The position numbers and the translations under genes were made by a program. A stretch of DNA of 45,801 bases from Candidatus Omnitrophota bacterium (GTDB taxonomy: Bacteria; Omnitrophota; Gorgyraeia; Gygaellales; Profunditerraquicolaceae), in assembly GCA_028718225.1 (NCBI GenBank), contig JAQUMI010000007.1, forward strand, positions 1 through 45,801. The letters run 5' to 3'. The notes below the pieces were generated by a model. It made no database searches. It saw only the letters and a list, made by a program, of their open reading frames with translations, and was not told the origin of the DNA. Below are positions 41,920 through 45,801 of the stretch, piece after piece. Positions within the stretch are counted from its first letter, which is position 1; each line of letters starts with the position of its first letter.

Positions 41920-42788
41920 TATAATCCAGATGCATCCAGGACCGCGGGCACTACCTTATCCCAGCCGATAGGCATAATATGGACTCCGTCGCAGGCCGGC
42001 CTTAATTTCTTAATCAGGCGCGAGGAGATCTCTACGGACTGAGCGGTTTTATCCTTAGCCTCTTCCATTTCTTTGATTAAATCGTCCGGGACCGATACTC
42101 CGGCGACATTCTTATTCATATAACGGGCCATACCGGCTGATTTTAGTAAGACGATCCCGGCCAGGATCTTGGTTTTTAAATGTTTGGTTTTATCCAGAAA
42201 GTTTTCAAATACTTTTAGGTCATAGACTGCCTGGGTCTGGAAAAATTCCGCTCCGGCAGCAATCTTTTTCTCCATTTTCATGATCTGGGGCTCTAAGGGG
42301 TCTGCCCCGGGGTTAACCACAGCGCCCATACAGAATTTCGGCGCTGCGCCAATTAATTTATTCCCCTGCATATCGCTTCCTTCCCGAAGCTTCTGGACTA
42401 CCTGCAACAGCTGCACTGAATCCAGGTCAAAAACAGGCTTAGCTTCCGGATGGTCGCCTAAAGCCGGATGGTCGCCGGTTAAAAGTAAAAGATTCTCAAT
42501 ACCTAATGCCCCGGCGGATAAAATATCCGATTGCAGGGCCAGGCGGTTCCGGTCGCGGCAGGTTAATTGATAGATCGGCTCAAAGCCCTTTTGTTTAAGC
42601 AGAAAACAGACTGCCAGAGAACCCAGGCGCATGACTGAACTCTGCAAATCCGTGACATTAATCGCATCAACCCTGGTGCGGATTAATTCCGCGTCTTCCA
42701 GGAGCTGCTTGGTGTCAATGCCCTTGGGCGGCCCGATTTCCGAGGTCACCACGAACTTGCCCGATTGTAATTTTTCTCTGAAAGTCAT
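41919..42788 (-). CDS. metF: 5,10-methylenetetrahydrofolate reductase
   Basis: The 289-residue TIM barrel has VVTSEIGPPKG near 14-24 with the catalytic Glu, YQLTCRDRNRLALQSD near 73, LLLLTGDHPALGDHP near 99 and FFQTQAVYD near 182. It reduces methylene-THF to methyl-THF, the last folate step before the methyl transfer to AcsB. It overlaps acsB by one base. The zinc-binding MetV partner often found beside acetogenic MetF is not in the window. It lacks the C-terminal regulatory extension of eukaryotic enzymes. Confidence 0.95.
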   Translation of the reverse strand: MTFREKLQSGKFVVTSEIGPPKGIDTKQLLEDAELIRTRVDAINVTDLQSSVMRLGSLAVCFLLKQKGFEPIYQLTCRDRNRLALQSDILSAGALGIENLLLLTGDHPALGDHPEAKPVFDLDSVQLLQVVQKLREGSDMQGNKLIGAAPKFCMGAVVNPGADPLEPQIMKMEKKIAAGAEFFQTQAVYDLKVFENFLDKTKHLKTKILAGIVLLKSAGMARYMNKNVAGVSVPDDLIKEMEEAKDKTAQSVEISSRLIKKLRPACDGVHIMPIGWDKVVPAVLDASGL

Positions 42789-42815
42789 CTTTACCGACGG
42801 AATCCTTCCTTACCT

Positions 42816-43466
42816 TTATGCGGCTGGCGCTGCCTCAAGGGAACCTGACCTCTCCACGAGAAAACGGTAGACGAAAACCTCTGCCATAATCGTTATCGGA
42901 AAAGCCGCGAATAAACCGACCAGCAAAGCCAAAAGGCCCAACAGAAATATACCGGTTAATAGAATACCCAGTAAAAAGAGGTTCCAGCCATTGCCTCTGG
43001 TCACGGCAAAGCTCTTCCTTAGCGCCTTTATGGGCCCCAGCTTCTTATCTACTATCAAATAACCGAAAAACTGGCACCTTACCCAGATAATAATGCCCGG
43101 GACAATCAATAACAAAAGACCGACACATACGGCTAAACCATAGAGCAGCGAAGCAAATAAATATTTTAAGAAAACTCCCCGGACTGCAAAAAGGACGCTA
43201 AGCCTGGGGCTATCCGTATTATCATATAATTTTAAACTGATCTTAATCAAACCTATCGCAATTATAGTGCTCGCGATGAAAGAAATTATACTAAAGGCAG
43301 CTGAAACCAAAGGCAACTTCTCTCCATACAAGTTGGATAATGCATTAGGGATAGCCTGCACCAGGCTGACTATTATCAGTAAAGCGCAGAAGAACCAGAA
43401 ATACTTTTTCGTCGCTTCCCAGCCAAAAACTATTGCCTTGCCCTTAGAGAATTTTTCCACTGGCAC
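42816..43466 (-). CDS. Multispan membrane protein (DUF975/GDPD-membrane-domain-like)
   Basis: The 216-residue protein has about five hydrophobic segments, near 22-40, 52-76, 104-128, 155-172 and 172-198. Between them it carries the LLLIVPGIIIWVRCQFFGYL and LGPIKALRKSFAVTRGN pattern of a broad family of integral membrane proteins of unknown role. It lies between folD and metF in the C1 block with small gaps on both sides (16 and 27 bases), which suggests cotranscription. No cofactor or catalytic motif is seen. A link to the pathway is suggested only by position. Confidence 0.8.
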   Translation of the reverse strand: MPVEKFSKGKAIVFGWEATKKYFWFFCALLIIVSLVQAIPNALSNLYGEKLPLVSAAFSIISFIASTIIAIGLIKISLKLYDNTDSPRLSVLFAVRGVFLKYLFASLLYGLAVCVGLLLLIVPGIIIWVRCQFFGYLIVDKKLGPIKALRKSFAVTRGNGWNLFLLGILLTGIFLLGLLALLVGLFAAFPITIMAEVFVYRFLVERSGSLEAAPAA

Positions 43467-43482
43467 TGCCCTCCTTACCTGA

Positions 43483-44328
43483 TTAAAGCTGCTGCAGTTT
43501 TGCGGATTCGACGAGGTTACGCATGAGCATGGTTACGGTTAACGGCCCGACCCCTCCCGGCACAGGCGTAATAAAGCCTGCGCGTTTTTGGGCTTCCTCA
43601 AATTCCACATCCCCGACAATCTTATCGGCGAGGCGGTTTATTCCCACGTCGATGACTACCGCACCTTCTTTGATCCAATCCCCTTTGATTAACCCGGCTT
43701 TTCCGACTGCGACAATTAGGACTTCGGCCCGGCGGACATGTTCTTCCAACTTTCCGGCCTGGCTTGTGCCGATATGCGCTATTGTAACTGTCGCAAATTT
43801 ATCCAGTAATAAAAGCGCTAAGGGCTTACCCACGATTTCGCTATGGCCAACAATGACAACTTCTTTGCCGTATAAATCCATGCCGCTGGAATTAATCAGT
43901 TCCATAGCGCTGGCAGCGGTGCAGGGAATGAGCCTGGCCTGGCCGAACAAAATCTTCCCTATATTCTGCGGGTGCATACCCTCAATATCCTTTTCCGGGC
44001 TGATATAGGCGCTTATTTTTTTATAATCTATCGCTGCGGGAAGCGGCATCTGGATAATAATGCCATTGACCGATTTATCGGAATTTAATTTGCGGATAAA
44101 ATCAACCAGGGCCTCTTCGGTAGTATCCTGGGTTAAGGTTTGCAGGCGGTATTCGATCCCTAAATTTTCGGCGGCTTTACTTTGCGATTTAACATAACTG
44201 GCTGCGCCGGCATTCTCACCGACCATAATGCTGGCTAAAACCGGCTTAGCCCGCAAAGAGGCAACCTGTTTCTTTATCTCTTCCTTGATATTCTCCGCCA
44301 GCGGTTTACCCTCTAATAATTTTGCCAA
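43483..44328 (-). CDS. folD: Methylenetetrahydrofolate dehydrogenase (FolD), probably without cyclohydrolase activity
   Basis: The 281-residue FolD shows IIIQMPLP (Gln93), the NAD(P) loop VGHSEIVGKPLALLLL near 160 and TPVPGGVGPLTVTMLM near the end. In the family motif YVxxKxK the first Lys is the cyclohydrolase catalytic residue (Lys56 in human MTHFD1). Here the motif is Tyr45-VKSQSK with Gln49 (codon CAA) at that place. The later KDVDG reads KDIEG (Glu116), and VGRS reads VGHS (His162). These changes predict a dehydrogenase-only enzyme, with the neighbouring FchA supplying cyclohydrolase activity. It overlaps fchA by 23 bases. Confidence 0.93.
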   Translation of the reverse strand: MAKLLEGKPLAENIKEEIKKQVASLRAKPVLASIMVGENAGAASYVKSQSKAAENLGIEYRLQTLTQDTTEEALVDFIRKLNSDKSVNGIIIQMPLPAAIDYKKISAYISPEKDIEGMHPQNIGKILFGQARLIPCTAASAMELINSSGMDLYGKEVVIVGHSEIVGKPLALLLLDKFATVTIAHIGTSQAGKLEEHVRRAEVLIVAVGKAGLIKGDWIKEGAVVIDVGINRLADKIVGDVEFEEAQKRAGFITPVPGGVGPLTVTMLMRNLVESAKLQQL

Positions 44329-44866
44329 CTTTCTCCTCCGTATTTTCCCTGGTCTTGCGGATCATTCTACCTTTTTGCAGTAATTCTTTTGTTATCGTCC
44401 GGGTCAATTTTTTGTCATTGATGGCCTTTAAATTTATCTCCACGTTAAAATACGCCGAGGCAAAACTGGACTCTAAAAGGACGGCGGCCACGGCTACATC
44501 GCTGATTAAATTGATATTGCCTTTTTTGAGCAGCGGTTCACACAGTTTAATTCCTTCGGCGCAGAGCCGGGCAACCATAAACGGGGTATTCAGGCTGTCC
44601 CGCGCCTCCTTGCTCCGGTAGGCAATAACATCCAGGTCGGTTAACCTCAGGAATTCCTGCCTTAAGGCTTCGGATTTGTCCAGGATGACCTTAAGCCCCT
44701 TTTCATATTTTGCGTATTTAGGCTTGCCTAAAGTAAAATTAACCACCATACTGATTAAGGCTGCGGCCATTGCCGCATTAAATGCCGCCGCTGAGCCGCC
44801 TCCCGGAGCAGGAAGCCTAGCTGCCAGATCATCCAGGTATTTTTTAAGCGATTCGTCTTTATACAT
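44306..44866 (-). CDS. fchA: Methenyltetrahydrofolate cyclohydrolase (FchA, cyclodeaminase family)
   Basis: The 186-residue helical protein has the family motif ARLPAPGGGSAAAFNAAMAAALISM near 14-38, LTDLDVIAYRSKE near 76 and a C-terminal helix pair. It belongs to the formiminotransferase-cyclodeaminase fold. FchA from purine fermenters and acetogens converts methenyl-THF to formyl-THF or the reverse. The overlap with folD (23 bases), together with the FolD active-site substitution, supports the cyclohydrolase role over histidine-degradation cyclodeaminase, and no hut gene is present. It starts one base after the yraN stop. Confidence 0.92.
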   Translation of the reverse strand: MYKDESLKKYLDDLAARLPAPGGGSAAAFNAAMAAALISMVVNFTLGKPKYAKYEKGLKVILDKSEALRQEFLRLTDLDVIAYRSKEARDSLNTPFMVARLCAEGIKLCEPLLKKGNINLISDVAVAAVLLESSFASAYFNVEINLKAINDKKLTRTITKELLQKGRMIRKTRENTEEKVGKIIRG

Positions 44867-44867
44867 C

Positions 44868-45248
44868 TTAATAAGTAAACCTCCCGTTCAATTCAAACGC
44901 GTTTTTAATCAGGGTTACTTTTTCTTCCGGGCCGCAGCTATCCAGCGAGACCACGTCAAACCTTGCGCTTTTACCTAATAAATTATTTTCTTTTAAAAAA
45001 CTTAAGGCTGCCTTGGCCAGCTGGCCCTGCTTTTTCCCGGATACAGCTTCCGATCCTTTGCCGAATTTATCGGACAAACGGCATTTTACCTCTACAAAAC
45101 AAACCGTATCCCTGTCCCTGGCGATAATATCTACTTCGCCTAATTTGGATCTATAATTCCGCCGGAGAATTTGATAACCGCTGGCCTTAAGGAATTCTGC
45201 CGCTTTGGCCTCCGCCTGAATCCCTAAATTTAAATTATATTTAGGCAC
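44868..45248 (-). CDS. YraN family putative endonuclease
   Basis: The 126-residue protein carries the PD-(D/E)XK-like signature GEVDIIARDRDTVCFVEVKCR near 37-57 (Asp, Glu, Lys) after the N-terminal LGIQAEAKAAEFLKASGYQILRRNYR. This is the UPF0102/YraN family. Its function is unsettled, with RNA or DNA end processing suggested for the fold. It overlaps rnhB by eight bases, a common pairing across bacteria that points to nucleic-acid metabolism. Confidence 0.93.
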   Translation of the reverse strand: MPKYNLNLGIQAEAKAAEFLKASGYQILRRNYRSKLGEVDIIARDRDTVCFVEVKCRLSDKFGKGSEAVSGKKQGQLAKAALSFLKENNLLGKSARFDVVSLDSCGPEEKVTLIKNAFELNGRFTY

Positions 45249-45801
45249 AGTGAAAACTCTTCCGGTGGATCTGCGACGGCCCTATCCGGTTAAGGATTTC
45301 CCGATGGCTTTCTGTAGGATAACCCTTATGCCGGCTAAAGCCGTACTCCGGATAAATTGCGTCATATTCACGCATAATCCGGTCGCGGGTAACCTTGGCT
45401 AATATGGAGGCAGCGGCTATGCTCTTGGATTTACCGTCACCTCGGACAATATCAGTGCAGGGCCAATTTAATTCCAGGGACATCTTCCCGTCAACAATTA
45501 CGTGAATATTTAAAGAATTAAGGCCGGCTATCTTTTTAGTCAAAGAAATAACCGCTTGGCGCATCGCCAGCCGCGTAGCTTGTAAAATATTGATGCGGTC
45601 AATCATCTTTTCGCTGACTACGCTTATGCCGAATATGGATTTTCTGGTAATTTCTTCAAAAGCCTTCTGGCGGTGATGAAGGCTCAATTTTTTGGAATCG
45701 TCAATGCGGTTTTTAAAAATCGTTGTCTTAAGCGCGACTGCCGCTGCCACAACCGGACCGGCCAGAGGCCCGCGCCCGGCTTCATCCACGCCGATAATCA
45801 A
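45241..45801 (-). CDS. rnhB: Ribonuclease HII, partial (N-terminus beyond window)
   Basis: The frame runs open to the window edge. The visible 186 residues start with the catalytic IIGVDEAGRGPLAGPVVAAAV (first Asp-Glu pair), then VDGKMSL near 109, KSIAAASILAKVTRDR near 128 and YGFSRHKGYPTESHRE near 152. RNase HII nicks RNA in RNA-DNA hybrids and removes misinserted ribonucleotides. The first visible codon (TTG) is unlikely to be the start because the family usually has further N-terminal residues before GVDEAG. Confidence 0.95.
   Translation of the reverse strand: MIIGVDEAGRGPLAGPVVAAAVALKTTIFKNRIDDSKKLSLHHRQKAFEEITRKSIFGISVVSEKMIDRINILQATRLAMRQAVISLTKKIAGLNSLNIHVIVDGKMSLELNWPCTDIVRGDGKSKSIAAASILAKVTRDRIMREYDAIYPEYGFSRHKGYPTESHREILNRIGPSQIHRKSFHCA

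Noticed and set aside
1-45801. CRISPR array, prophage, transposase, tRNA or rRNA genes
   Set aside because: No regularly spaced repeats, no integrase or phage genes, and no recognisable rRNA or tRNA sequences were seen; gaps are nearly all under 60 bases.

Overview
This window is a gene-dense (about 95% coding) bacterial chromosome segment of moderate GC, carrying almost exclusively housekeeping and biosynthetic genes. All but three genes (cinA, thpR, rpmB) lie on the minus strand, so most of the text reads right to left. There is no phage, transposase, CRISPR array, rRNA or tRNA. MurA, a FtsK with four membrane spans, a RodZ-like protein and a type IV pilin-like protein fit an ordinary walled bacterium. 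A bacterial-type acetyl-CoA synthase (AcsB) next to folate C1 genes indicates a Wood-Ljungdahl pathway. The mix (WLP genes, zinc-binding L28 and L31, compact operons) is what I would expect of an uncultivated anaerobe such as Candidatus Omnitrophota, but this taxonomic guess is weak and rests on general resemblance.

Layout from left to right. (1) 1-4652: an FMN-riboswitch-controlled operon, transcribed leftwards as promoter, RFN aptamer, intrinsic terminator, ribBA, ribH, nusB, PHP phosphoesterase, ribD, ribE (cut by the window edge). (2) 4646-5765: divergent cinA (pncC-type) and thpR. (3) 5726-13410: rpsO-pnp-ftsK-rodZ-like-rimO-pgsA-pgpA, one tight operon from a strong promoter. (4) 13402-17752: three small unrecognised or partly recognised genes, a UvrD-like helicase/nuclease fusion and a lone pilin flanked by two strongly structured non-coding elements. 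(5) 17942-22171: rpmB on the plus strand, convergent with DUF5679-like, rsfS, argS and recJ. (6) 22175-38537: one very long run of abutting or overlapping genes, polA-glgA-coaE-rho-rpmE-prfA-prmC-murA-trpGDCFBA-M16 peptidase-CNNM protein. (7) 38591-45801: a TPR lipoprotein-like or secreted protein with its own promoter, then acsB, metF, a membrane protein, folD, fchA, yraN and rnhB (cut by the window edge).

How they work together. The folate block supplies the methyl branch (FchA cyclohydrolase, FolD dehydrogenase, MetF reductase) feeding AcsB. FolD carries Gln where the catalytic cyclohydrolase Lys is expected, which fits FchA having taken over that step. AcsB has an extra N-terminal domain of about 120 residues that looks like the NAD(P)-binding half of a pyridine-nucleotide disulfide oxidoreductase. 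I regard these two observations as the most novel content.

Expression signals are unusually readable. At least eight sigma70-like promoters can be seen. Several drive genes with Shine-Dalgarno sites, but four (cinA, the gene at 13801, the pilin and the TPR protein) place the -10 box so close to the start codon that their mRNAs should be leaderless or nearly so. Two further start-codon oddities are a TTG start for rpsO and an apparent ATA start for rsfS.
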